27,531 nt of DNA. It comes from a virus. Numbering within the stretch: position 1 is the first letter of the stretch; every line of letters begins with the position of its first letter. The stretch lies in the IMG/VR virus record IMGVR_UViG_3300047546_000353, positions 1 to 27,531 of that record; one strand, 5' to 3'. The notes below the pieces were generated by a model. It was not told the origin of the DNA, did no database searches, and was given only the letters and a program-made list of their open reading frames with translations. The translations under genes were made by a program, and so were the position numbers. Positions 14,832 to 21,900 of this stretch are shown here, in pieces.

Positions 14832-15785
14832 ATGAGTAAAAGAATTCCAACGGGTATTACCCGAGAGTATTTGGAAGCTGTAGCCCTGCCTAATCATGGC
14901 GGGCGCTACACTCCTATTAGCCACAAGTCTATTATAGATAAAGTTCATGAAGAACTTGCTAAACGTGGCTTCAATGTAGAATCAGAATTATACCGTGCAA
15001 GTATTGGCGGTAATGTTGCAAATGGAATCTATATCCTAGATCAGGGTACAGATCCCGATATGAAGATGATGTTCGTATGGGGTAACTCTTACGATAAATC
15101 TATGAGATTTAAATGTGGTGTTGGGGTATACATACCAAAAACTGGTAACTACATCTTCGCCGGTAATATTTCTAGTTATGCTAGAAAGCATACGGGTAAA
15201 GCTGATGAAGAAGCTATTGCTATGATTCAGACCCAGCTTAACCAAGCTAATGCTCACTATACTGACTTACTTGCATCAAGAGATATCTTGATTAATCAGA
15301 CAGCAAGTATACGTACATATTCTGAGTTAGTAGGACGTATGTTTATAGAGAAAGAATGTCTTAATAAAGAACAAGCTTCTTCCGTAAGAGACCGTCTTCT
15401 ACAAGAAGTTTCCTTATTAGATAACTTAGAATGGAATAATGCATGGAACTTCTACAATTCTGTAGCTACCGCATTACGTATGTCACACCCTAAGAATTGG
15501 TTTGAAGATCAGTCTGATTGCCATAAACTTATTACTAACTATTTTGAGGAGTCTAATGAGGTAACTCTACCTGCTCCTGTACAGAACTCTGCAGAACCAT
15601 CTGCTCCAGAGATAGATAATCAGCTAACTATTTTTGATGTAATTGAAACTAAAGAGGAGGCAGTTGCTAACCCTGTTGTTGAAGATTTGTTAGAAGAAAC
15701 CGTTAGCAATAATACCATGGTAGAAGATGAATTTAGTATCTTTGGTGACCCAGATGTACAGACATTTGAACTTCCCGATCTATGA
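14832..15785 (+). CDS. DUF932-like protein with acidic C-terminal tail
   Basis: A 317-residue protein. The segment FVWGNSYDKSMRFKCGVGVYI (approximately residues 80-101) recalls DUF932, a family of phage and plasmid proteins of unknown function; the call is tentative. The region 110-230 is helical. The last 75 residues are Pro/Glu/Asp-rich and probably disordered, ending in FELPDL, somewhat like the FDL tip of the SSB-like protein. No catalytic motif is visible. It lies between the polymerase (1-nt gap) and a MazG-fold-like gene (ATGA overlap), so it likely acts in replication or nucleotide supply. Two hairpins lie near its start (14851-14863 and 14880-14909). Confidence 0.5.
   Translation: MSKRIPTGITREYLEAVALPNHGGRYTPISHKSIIDKVHEELAKRGFNVESELYRASIGGNVANGIYILDQGTDPDMKMMFVWGNSYDKSMRFKCGVGVYIPKTGNYIFAGNISSYARKHTGKADEEAIAMIQTQLNQANAHYTDLLASRDILINQTASIRTYSELVGRMFIEKECLNKEQASSVRDRLLQEVSLLDNLEWNNAWNFYNSVATALRMSHPKNWFEDQSDCHKLITNYFEESNEVTLPAPVQNSAEPSAPEIDNQLTIFDVIETKEEAVANPVVEDLLEETVSNNTMVEDEFSIFGDPDVQTFELPDL
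14880..14909 (+). other. Very stable start-proximal hairpin
   Basis: GTAGC-CCTGCC (14880-14890) pairs with GGCGGG-C-GCTAC (14898-14909): eleven pairs including one T-G wobble, one bulged C and a 7-nt loop. It lies 49-78 nt into the gene and is the strongest of the set. A smaller one, CGGGT/ACCCG at 14851-14863, precedes it. Confidence 0.6.
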
Positions 15786-16276
15786 CAAAGAAAGACTTTA
15801 ACGAAATTATAGAAAAGCGCATTAGTCTTATCAGAAGTACCCTCGCCTCTAAAGGCGGGGAGTACACTTCTGAAGAAGATGCCTTTGAAAGTTTTAAAAC
15901 AATTGCCCAAGGATTATCATTACATGATGATTCTACCAAGGTATTATGGGAGCTTTTAACAAAGCACTTGTATTCTGTAAAAAGAATGGTAGAGTCTCCT
16001 ATAGTTCCTGAGGAAGCACTTGTTAGAGAAAAGATTGGGGATGCTATCAACTATCTTATCCTACTAGAAGGTTTATTCATGGAGGATATAGAGTTTGATA
16101 AGATTGTATATAAAGAATTACAGAAGACTGAAGATAGATTATCTCGGTGGTCTAGTGAGTATCCTCAGGGTACAGACCAACTTGGTTTACCTAAGATGCC
16201 TTCTTATTCTTATACAACAAATGCGGAACCTTGTCGTGTTAAGTATAACCTAGAGTCTGGGGAAAACGGATACTAA
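15782..16276 (+). CDS. DUF1599 / MazG-superfamily-like protein
   Basis: A 164-residue helical protein. The start overlaps the previous stop (ATGA). The pattern DFNEIIEKRISLIRSTL (5-21), then KGGEYTSEEDAFESF, a KH pair near 61-62 and EKIGDAINYLILLEGL (about 84-99) fits the all-helical DUF1599 / nucleotide-modification-associated group related to MazG pyrophosphohydrolases. Such phage proteins are thought to act on (d)NTPs or modified nucleotides. The D and E residues of the helices could bind Mg2+. A second MazG-like gene follows 12 nt later. A GC-rich hairpin lies 60-79 nt inside the gene. Family call moderate, substrate unknown. Confidence 0.6.
   Translation: MTKKDFNEIIEKRISLIRSTLASKGGEYTSEEDAFESFKTIAQGLSLHDDSTKVLWELLTKHLYSVKRMVESPIVPEEALVREKIGDAINYLILLEGLFMEDIEFDKIVYKELQKTEDRLSRWSSEYPQGTDQLGLPKMPSYSYTTNAEPCRVKYNLESGENGY
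15841..15860 (+). other. Start-proximal GC-rich hairpin
   Basis: CCTCGCCT (15841-15848) pairs with AGGCGGGG (15853-15860) including one T-G wobble, with a CTAA loop. It lies 60-79 nt after the gene start. Confidence 0.55.
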
Positions 16277-16288
16277 TTGTAAATTTAT

Positions 16289-16672
16289 ATGAGGAACTTT
16301 GTAGATTTGGTGGCTGAATTCCACTACTTATTTGATCAAAAAGATGCTAAAACGCCAACTTGCGGAAACAAAAAACAAGCAGAACTACGTCATTCTTTAC
16401 TTGCTGAAGAAAACGAAGAGTACCTTGAAGCAGTTTCTGCTAACGATTTGGTGGGTATTGCTGATGCTCTCGGTGATCAGCTATACATTATCTATGGGAC
16501 GATTCTTAAACATGGTCTCCAAGATAAGATCGAAGATGTATTTAAAGAAATACATCGATCAAACTTAAGTAAGTTGGGGGAAGATGGTAAACCAATCTAC
16601 AGAGAAGACGGAAAAATCCTTAAAGGTCCTGGTTACTTTAAACCAGATATCAAAAAGGTATTAGGGGTCTAA
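16289..16672 (+). CDS. MazG-like nucleotide pyrophosphohydrolase
   Basis: Probable all-alpha NTP pyrophosphohydrolase of the MazG/HisE-like group, hydrolysing (d)NTPs to the monophosphate and pyrophosphate. In 127 residues the metal-binding helices are clear: LLAEENEEYLEAV (37-49) with E40, E41 and E44, and GIADALGDQLYII (56-68) with D59 and D63. The C-terminal part (about 85-127: IHRSNLSKL, then YREDGKILKGPGY) is the common phage tail of the family. It could clean up or bias nucleotide pools, or interfere with ppGpp signalling. It is the last gene of the plus operon; its TAA overlaps the stop codon of the opposing 47-residue gene. High confidence in fold. Confidence 0.82.
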   Translation: MRNFVDLVAEFHYLFDQKDAKTPTCGNKKQAELRHSLLAEENEEYLEAVSANDLVGIADALGDQLYIIYGTILKHGLQDKIEDVFKEIHRSNLSKLGEDGKPIYREDGKILKGPGYFKPDIKKVLGV

Positions 16673-16812
16673 CGACCTTGGCCGCGATATGCCTTCTTGT
16701 AATTCTTACTAGACTTTAATCTACTAGTCTTAGACTTTGCTATTACCCCAGGGCGACTAACTTTAGTCGCTTTAGGGGCATAGCTACTTTTTTGCATATT
16801 TACTTTAGCCAT
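16669..16812 (-). CDS. Very basic 47-residue small protein
   Basis: Read by hand: ATG at 16812-16810, stop TAG at 16671-16669, 47 residues. It begins MAKVNMQKSSYAPKATK and ends in SSKNYKKAYRGQGR. It is extremely rich in Lys/Arg and has no acidic residue. Its ATG overlaps the stop of the 120-residue gene as TAATG, which supports real translation. As I remember, small proteins with a similar KKAYRGQGR end occur in crAss-like phages; function unknown, perhaps nucleic-acid binding or a virion component. It is the last gene of the minus operon and its stop overlaps the stop of the opposing MazG-like gene. It contains a strong hairpin (16746-16778). Confidence 0.72.
   Translation of the reverse strand: MAKVNMQKSSYAPKATKVSRPGVIAKSKTSRLKSSKNYKKAYRGQGR
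16746..16778 (-). other. Hairpin inside the 47-residue gene, possible bidirectional terminator
   Basis: GCGACTA (16753-16759) pairs with TAGTCGC (16764-16770) around a 4-nt loop, with outer CCCC (16746-16749) and GGGG (16775-16778). It lies 35-67 nt after the minus start. On the plus strand TTTTTT follows only after about 9 nt (16788-16793), so terminator function for the plus operon is possible but weak. Confidence 0.5.
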
Positions 16813-17174
16813 TACTTTTTCTTGTATTTAGCTTTATACATTCTATCTACTTGGTCTAATGCAGTAATAGTCCCACCTTTCTTCATACCTGGGAATGTCA
16901 TACGTTGACTAGGGGTATTCTCATTAGTTGAAACAACATCATAAGATTTTGTAGATTTCAAGTTTCCTTGTTTATCATACTTGGTTTTAACACCAGTATC
17001 TCTACTTCCGGTATCACTTTCAGTATAGGTACCAGATGTTGTTCTTCTTGTTCTACCCTTTTTATCTTTTACGGTAGTTGTATAGGTATCGCCTGAGGTC
17101 TCATATATTCTATCTCTGAATAAACCTTTGTCAACGATTTTACCGTCTTGTGCTTTTTTTAATTTTTTAGCCAT
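16812..17174 (-). CDS. Basic, Thr/Lys-rich small protein
   Basis: A 120-residue low-complexity protein: Lys-rich N-terminus (MAKKLKKAQDGK), a Thr/Ser/Asp/Lys middle (about 25-85, repeated TTT, TRRTTSGTYTESDTGS) likely to be extended or disordered, then GMKKGGTITALDQ and a Lys-rich end. The KKGGT motif also occurs in the 39-residue protein two genes upstream. No catalytic motif. Such basic small proteins beside lysis genes are common in Bacteroidota phages and may be virion or DNA-binding components; this is inference. ATG 17174 follows an A/T-rich leader and its stop is coupled to the 47-residue gene. Confidence 0.68.
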   Translation of the reverse strand: MAKKLKKAQDGKIVDKGLFRDRIYETSGDTYTTTVKDKKGRTRRTTSGTYTESDTGSRDTGVKTKYDKQGNLKSTKSYDVVSTNENTPSQRMTFPGMKKGGTITALDQVDRMYKAKYKKK

Positions 17175-17185
17175 TGTATTATTTA

Positions 17186-17332
17186 TTATGATCCACAGTA
17201 TAAACAGCCGTCATCTGCGTCTTCGCTTTCGCCGGCTAGTATTTTTTTACATTCAGCATCCACTTGTTCCTCAGACCATTGAGGATGGAAAGCTTTTACT
17301 TGGGCTCTAAGAAATTGATAGTTATTATCCAT
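17186..17332 (-). CDS. Acidic 48-residue protein with a CxxC end
   Basis: Read by hand: ATG 17332-17330, stop TAA 17188-17186. It begins MDNNYQFLRAQVKAFHPQW. The C-terminus is acidic (GESEDADDG) and ends CLYCGS, with cysteines at 29, 43 and 46. The CxxC pair could bind a metal or be redox active, perhaps together with C29. Its ATG overlaps the stop of the 39-residue gene (TAATG), the best evidence that it is real. It is acidic among basic neighbours, so a partner or anti-aggregation role for them is conceivable. Not recognised. Confidence 0.62.
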   Translation of the reverse strand: MDNNYQFLRAQVKAFHPQWSEEQVDAECKKILAGESEDADDGCLYCGS

Positions 17333-17451
17333 TACTTCTTACCCATTTTCTTCATAGTCATTTTAGACTTTGTAGTTCCGCCTTTCTTAAAATTAGACTG
17401 AACAGTACGCGGTTTATTAGCGTATACAGGTGCTTCAATTGCTTTTTTCAT
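17332..17451 (-). CDS. Basic 39-residue protein with KKGGT motif
   Basis: Read by hand: ATG 17451-17449, stop TAA 17334-17332. It begins MKKAIEAPVYANKPRTV and carries FKKGGTTKSKMTMKKMGKK at the end. It is strongly basic with no hydrophobic segment. The KKGGT motif is shared with the 120-residue protein, suggesting related function or a common ancestor. Its stop is coupled to the 48-residue gene by TAATG; it starts 12 nt after the stop of the 151-residue gene. Perhaps a virion or nucleic-acid-binding micro-protein; not proven. Confidence 0.62.
   Translation of the reverse strand: MKKAIEAPVYANKPRTVQSNFKKGGTTKSKMTMKKMGKK
17406..17424 (-). other. Start-proximal hairpin in the 39-residue gene
   Basis: TACGC (17406-17410) pairs with GCGTA (17420-17424), loop 9 nt. 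It lies 28-46 nt after the minus start at 17451. Confidence 0.35.
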
Positions 17452-17462
17452 GTTTTATAGTT

Positions 17463-17918
17463 TTAATGTGTTATCGTGTAAATCAAACTACTAAATAAAA
17501 ATACGGAAATTCCCCCGAAGATCCAATTATTTCTTTTAGAAACTGTCAACTTATCCTGTGTATCAGATAAAGAATCTCTTACCGCTACCAGCTTAAGGTT
17601 GAGAGCAGAGTTCTGACTGAGGCACTCTGTTGTTCTTTCATTCGCCAAAGTGATTTGTTCACTAGCCTTCTTGATCTCGTACTCCTTATCAAGGATACGG
17701 AGCGTGAGGGTATTACTAATTTCTTTTTGCCTTTCCAAACTGGCTTTAACATAGTCATAGTCAACAACAATTTTAAGCAGCTGTTCCTCTTGCTTATCGG
17801 TAAAGAAGATCCCTTTAGTATCATCCCAGTTAATTCTTTGGGGTGTAAGTTGTCCATAGTTGGTCCCGTTGCTTATCATCAGCAGTAGGGATAAGAGCAA
17901 TAGTTTGATCGCGTTCAT
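17463..17918 (-). CDS. Spanin-like protein: signal peptide, coiled coil, C-terminal membrane anchor
   Basis: 151 residues. It begins with a typical export signal (MNAIKLLLLSLLLM, cleavage perhaps after SNGTNYGQ), continues with a heptad-like coiled coil (about 55-128) and ends with a membrane segment (131-150, NWIFGGISVFLFSSLIY). It therefore spans the periplasm from an exported N-terminus to an inner-membrane C-terminus, as a unimolecular spanin does. However, there is no lipobox cysteine, so outer-membrane anchoring is not shown. Its start lies 89 nt inside the preceding coiled-coil gene in another frame, like the Rz/Rz1 overlap. A second Met at residue 14 would destroy the signal. Lysis role is inferred from layout. 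Confidence 0.6.
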   Translation of the reverse strand: MNAIKLLLLSLLLMISNGTNYGQLTPQRINWDDTKGIFFTDKQEEQLLKIVVDYDYVKASLERQKEISNTLTLRILDKEYEIKKASEQITLANERTTECLSQNSALNLKLVAVRDSLSDTQDKLTVSKRNNWIFGGISVFLFSSLIYTITH

Positions 17919-18195
17919 CTTTATCTTGTTTATCTTGTTGATTAATTACGTTAATCTGGTTAATTCTCTGAAGATCTACAATCTTTAAACTGTCTTGTAT
18001 AAGTTTAAACTTTAGAGAGTCTATCTCCATAGCATGTTTAGTTTCTGCAGCAAAAGACTTAGCTTTTAAATCTTCTATCTTAGACTCTGTAACATTTAGC
18101 TTGTATATAAGTACAGCTATCCATATACCCACGGCTAATATAGCTGAAAGTACTAGTATCTCAATTACTAGATTCTTCTGTTTCTGGTTTGACAT
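17830..18195 (-). CDS. Rz-like inner-membrane spanin candidate
   Basis: 121 residues: a short cytosolic lysine-rich start, one membrane helix (about 10-32, VIEILVLSAILAVGIWIAVLIY), then a long predicted coiled coil with many Asp/Lys/Gln (about 35-100) and a short end (RDQLWTTYTPKN). This N-in, single-pass topology with a periplasmic coiled coil is that of inner-membrane spanins (Rz). The gene overlaps the holin-like gene by 35 nt and the following spanin-like gene by 89 nt. No sequence family is recognised; the call rests on topology and location. Confidence 0.6.
   Translation of the reverse strand: MSNQKQKNLVIEILVLSAILAVGIWIAVLIYKLNVTESKIEDLKAKSFAAETKHAMEIDSLKFKLIQDSLKIVDLQRINQINVINQQDKQDKDERDQTIALIPTADDKQRDQLWTTYTPKN
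17869..17900 (-). other. Start-proximal hairpin in the spanin-like gene
   Basis: On the plus strand, TTGCT-TATC (17869-17877) pairs with GATA-AG-AGCAA (17890-17900): nine pairs with a two-base bulge. It lies 19-50 nt after the minus start at 17918. Confidence 0.4.
18114..18146 (-). other. Start-proximal inverted repeat in the Rz-like gene
   Basis: CAGCTAT (18114-18120) and ATAGCTG (18140-18146) are perfect seven-base arms 19 nt apart, 50-82 nt after the minus start at 18195. Confidence 0.4.
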
Positions 18196-18436
18196 CTTCT
18201 TTAGGTTTAACCGGTAAATTCATCTTTTGGGTAAATACACCCTCTAACATAGTTCCTACAAATACCCCACCTCCTATAAACATAATGGTGTTATACATAT
18301 ACTCCGGGGTTTTGTACTCTGAGAATGTAGCTATCCATGCTAAGGCTGACCCTGTAAGAATACAGTAGAGACCTACAAGTCTTTTAGAACTTTGGTCTCC
18401 GTCCTTACTTAATATAGATAGTATCCACTTCTTCAT
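18161..18436 (-). CDS. Holin-like two-pass membrane protein
   Basis: 91 residues with two hydrophobic segments (about 20-38, LVGLYCILTGSALAWIATF, and 48-67, MYNTIMFIGGGVFVGTMLEG), a charged N-terminus and a charged, Pro/Glu-rich C-terminal tail. The size and topology fit a class II holin that would open the inner membrane for the cell-wall enzyme encoded directly upstream. The gene is coupled to that enzyme by TAATG and overlaps the Rz-like gene by 35 nt. Holins share little sequence, so the call rests on topology and neighbours; another small membrane protein cannot be excluded. Confidence 0.6.
   Translation of the reverse strand: MKKWILSILSKDGDQSSKRLVGLYCILTGSALAWIATFSEYKTPEYMYNTIMFIGGGVFVGTMLEGVFTQKMNLPVKPKEDVKPETEESSN
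18368..18399 (-). other. Start-proximal hairpin in the holin-like gene
   Basis: Outer arms GAGACC (18368-18373) and GGTCTC (18394-18399) and inner arms AAGT (18377-18380) and ACTT (18389-18392) form ten pairs with an internal loop. It lies 38-69 nt after the minus start at 18436. Confidence 0.5.
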
Positions 18437-18981
18437 TAGAACTCTCTTAATAGGGTATAAGTAAATGCTTTATTACCAGAGGCTTTACAAGCTGCAATTA
18501 ATGTAGCGTATTCAGTTGGATTATTAAGTACTTGACATCCAGCACTCCATTTTTCTATAAGACTTGAGATAGCATTAGGATTAGCACGGTGTATGTTAAT
18601 ACCAAACAAACCGGTATCTTCTTTACCTTGCTCTTCAGCAGTTTCGTCTCTGTCATTATCTCTATAAACTGTTACATTTTTTACTTGAACTAAAGCTTCA
18701 TACTGTCCTTTGTGTAATCCTAACTTCCAAGTATCAATATACTGCCCCGGTTTAAGGACTGCAGTTCCTTTAGGATTCATAAGGTTTAGTAACCAGTGTC
18801 TTCCTGGATTTGTTGTCCCTGAGAATACTCGCATCAATGGACCATTTACTAAGTAAAAGGTATCATCAAACTTGTTCTTTTCATTAGCCTTAGACCTCAC
18901 ACCAATAACGTGTAAGGTTGGCCATTGATATCCTAGTCTAGCAAACTCTGCTTCTAGTTCTGTATAAGAATACTTTTTCAT
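18436..18981 (-). CDS. Cell-wall enzyme with YkuD-like H...SxGC motif (endolysin candidate)
   Basis: 181 residues, no signal peptide. The catalytic-looking region FGINIHRANPN (126-136) with H131 and KWSAGCQVL (144-152) with S146 and C149 gives H-x14-S-A-G-C. This resembles the active site of L,D-transpeptidases (YkuD fold, HX14-17-[S/T]HGC). In a phage lysis cassette such a fold would act on peptide cross-links of the host wall as an endolysin, or remodel the wall. Lack of an export signal fits release through the holin encoded next door. The SAGC in place of SHGC is a deviation. The gene starts 17 nt after the giant-protein stop and is coupled to the holin gene by TAATG. Confidence 0.62.
   Translation of the reverse strand: MKKYSYTELEAEFARLGYQWPTLHVIGVRSKANEKNKFDDTFYLVNGPLMRVFSGTTNPGRHWLLNLMNPKGTAVLKPGQYIDTWKLGLHKGQYEALVQVKNVTVYRDNDRDETAEEQGKEDTGLFGINIHRANPNAISSLIEKWSAGCQVLNNPTEYATLIAACKASGNKAFTYTLLREF
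18895..18917 (-). other. Start-proximal hairpin in the cell-wall enzyme gene
   Basis: In mRNA sense CCTTACAC pairs with GTGTGAGG (plus 18917-18910 and 18902-18895): eight pairs including one U-G wobble, loop 7 nt. It lies 65-87 nt after the minus start at 18981. On the plus strand the wobble would be a C-A mismatch. Confidence 0.5.
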
Positions 18982-18998
18982 GTAGCGAATATAAGTAA

Positions 18999-21900
18999 TT
19001 ATCTCCAGTTTTGTCCTTTAACCCAGTTAATTACCGCCATATCAGGCGATACTGTTTTACCAGACAAACCTAATGATCTACCAAAGTAAGTAAGAACTTT
19101 AGATCCTTCATACCAAGTATCTCCTTCTTTTTGCATCCATACATATGGGCCCTCATCTTGATCAAAGTATGCTTTAGAATGGTCCGTACCAAATAAGCTA
19201 TGTCCAGCATGTAAGGCGCTAAACGCTATAATCTTTTTATAGTTATCCCAGGTATTGGTCATAGATACTGATTCCATGCTTAATAAGTCAATATAGTTAT
19301 CTGCTCCATAACCTGGAATAGGTAACCATTGTACAGATTCATTCTTAAGTTGCATAGTTAAGTAGAGCAAGTGATTAGACATCCACCCTCCTAGTTTAAA
19401 CTCTCCTTGTCCTTCTGCCACCCCGAATATGGGTAATGGTCCTGACTTAGATCTAAGTTTAGCAAACTTATCCTCATCGTCCTCATCAAAGCCAAATATG
19501 AAAGATATGGCCATACTAAATGCTACAACGTAAGCAACGTCCATTATTGTTTTTAACATAGCTGCTTTTTCATCATCTGATAAGAAGTTGGCGTATTCTC
19601 CCCTAGTCTTAATCATTCTACCAAAGGCTCTAATAGATTCTATATGATAACCCATAGCGGTATCTCCGACAGCGGCATCAAATCTATATCTAGGATCTCT
19701 AAGGCTTCCACGATGTTGCCATCTATTTAAAAACATCCTTAAGAACCAGCGTTTAAATGCTATTGCAAATCGGAAGGCCACATATCTATCTGCTTCAGCA
19801 TATTCGAACTTTGCAAAAGAACCGGCTAAGTTATTTGTTACACCGTGTACTTTATTCTTAAATGCTTTAAACTTAACACCGTTTACATCCCAGTCTTTAT
19901 TTACTCCTTCTTTTAATTTTATCTGACCATCCTTCATCTCCCAAGCATCCATGTATGATATTTTTCTAGTGACACCATCTATAGTTTGTTCTACAGATTT
20001 TTCGTGATACATCATAGCTCCAAAAATAGAAAGAGTAGAATTTAATTCTGTCCATTTACGGAAGCTTGTCATCCAACTTAATCCACCTAAGGCATCTTTA
20101 GTTAAAGATCTTGATCCATGTTCTATAAATTTTTCTTCGAATCTTCCTTGATATGGATCAAAGAGCTCTATCATTTGTGTATTTAAAGATTTAGGACCAA
20201 ACTTGTATAGCTCTAAACTTACTTCCCATGTAGCTTTATTAGAGAATGCCACCCCCTGTGTATAGGACTGATGGTTAAAGTACTTACCGCCGGCTGCTTC
20301 AATAAGAGATTGGATTCTTAAACCAAAAGAGTTCTTTATAGCAGAAGGAATATCCATTGCAAAGTATCCAAATGCTGAAGCCTTCATAATATTATCTGCT
20401 AGCTTGTGGATCCATATGTTATCAGAGTCGGCACCTAGTGCCCCTTTCTGCAACTTACCTTCAAATTCTCTTTCTACAAAGTTATCTATAGCTTTTTGCC
20501 TTATAGACTTTTCTCCTTTCTTAGTACGTTTAGCAGCTCTTTGTTCAAAGGCGTTTACAAGATTGGCTCCAGATAACATGTCTTTGGTAAGACCTTTTAT
20601 CTGCCTTACTGTATTATCTGGATCAGATAGTACCGTTTGTAAAGCCCTAGCCATAGGATTCATTTGTATTAGAACTCTCTGTTTTTCCGCAGAGATCATA
20701 TATCTTAACATTGACTCTGTTAAGTTAAGAGATACGTTATCATATTCTATATCTGATAGACCGGTAATAGGAACTCCCGCAAACTGATCATCAAATAAAT
20801 CTCCCTTAACCATGGTCTGTTGATCGGATAAACCATAACCTCTATCAAAGTCATCGGCTGATCCTACAAATAAAGCTCGGAATCTTTTCCACCAGCTGCT
20901 TATAGGGTTCTCCATTTTTCCCTCTGCAGAGAACATACTTAATCTAGCTTCGTAGTTACTTCTCATATAACGAGGTATATCTAGAAATAGCTTAGATGTA
21001 TTTGGACTATCCTTTTGGAAATCTAGTTGCCACTTCATTAAAGCTACAAGAGCTCTATGTAGATCTTTATTTTTTTCTACTTCAAAATACTTCTCATTGA
21101 TATATGGGCTATCCGGTACATCTAGTCTAGGTAGGAAGTCTCCTTTAGAATCTACATTAGCTAGTTTAACATCTCCCATTTCTATAGCTTCCTCTAATGT
21201 AACAACCTTTGTTACATATTCATCCTTAACAACTCTATCATAGTAGTTCATTGTAGGAATACCAGATATAACTTCTGTTTCTCCTTGAGAGTTTGTAAAA
21301 GAAAATAGCTCTAGGTATTCTGAAGAACGGGGTCTTGTCACACTCCAGGCTTTTACTCTTTCTATTTTAATGTACTCTTCACCATTTCTATCTACAGCTG
21401 TTTGCATAGTATGATTGTTTCTAAACCATTCTGCAAACTCTGGACTCTGCTCATCTAAGAAGTCTAAGAATCTTTCATCTAGTAAAAACTTAGCATTTGT
21501 TTTATCAACATCTTTAAAGCCCATTCTCTCCTGAAGCGCTTCAAGATCTACAAGATACATGTAGTTGTTTATAATATCTATGTAGTAATCTGTAGGGACC
21601 GACTCCTGTAATTCAGCAAGATCAGCATATAACTCGTATATTCTCTTCTTTGTTTTTTCAGGTAACCCTTCCTTTTCTTTTTTAAATAGTAAGTCATTTA
21701 ACTTTAGTCTTTCTTCAGTTGAAAGATCCTCTCCATTTTTTAATTTCTGAAAATAGATAGTGAGCTCATCATGTTCTAATGCTGTAAGACCGCTAGCTTT
21801 AGCAATACCTTTCTTTGTAGTTTCAATCATTTGCTGAACTCTTTTAATTTCAGCAATGTTTTTTACATCCATAGCCGTAGCCTCAGGCTGCATGTCTTCA

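Noticed and set aside
16332-16568. A 78-residue plus-strand ORF inside the MazG-like gene
   Set aside because: Contained in a recognised MazG-like gene in another frame; no separate start context and no recognisable motif.
16629-16646. CTGGTT / AACCAG inverted repeat as a terminator for minus transcripts
   Set aside because: Six-base arms inside the MazG-like coding region with no T-run directly after the stem in minus sense; kept only as a possibility.
17585-17857. A 90-residue minus-strand ORF nested in the spanin-like genes
   Set aside because: It is a shadow frame: fully inside the 151-residue gene, very basic and Ser/Arg-rich from reading Leu/Gln/Glu codons out of frame, and without signal, membrane or coupling features.
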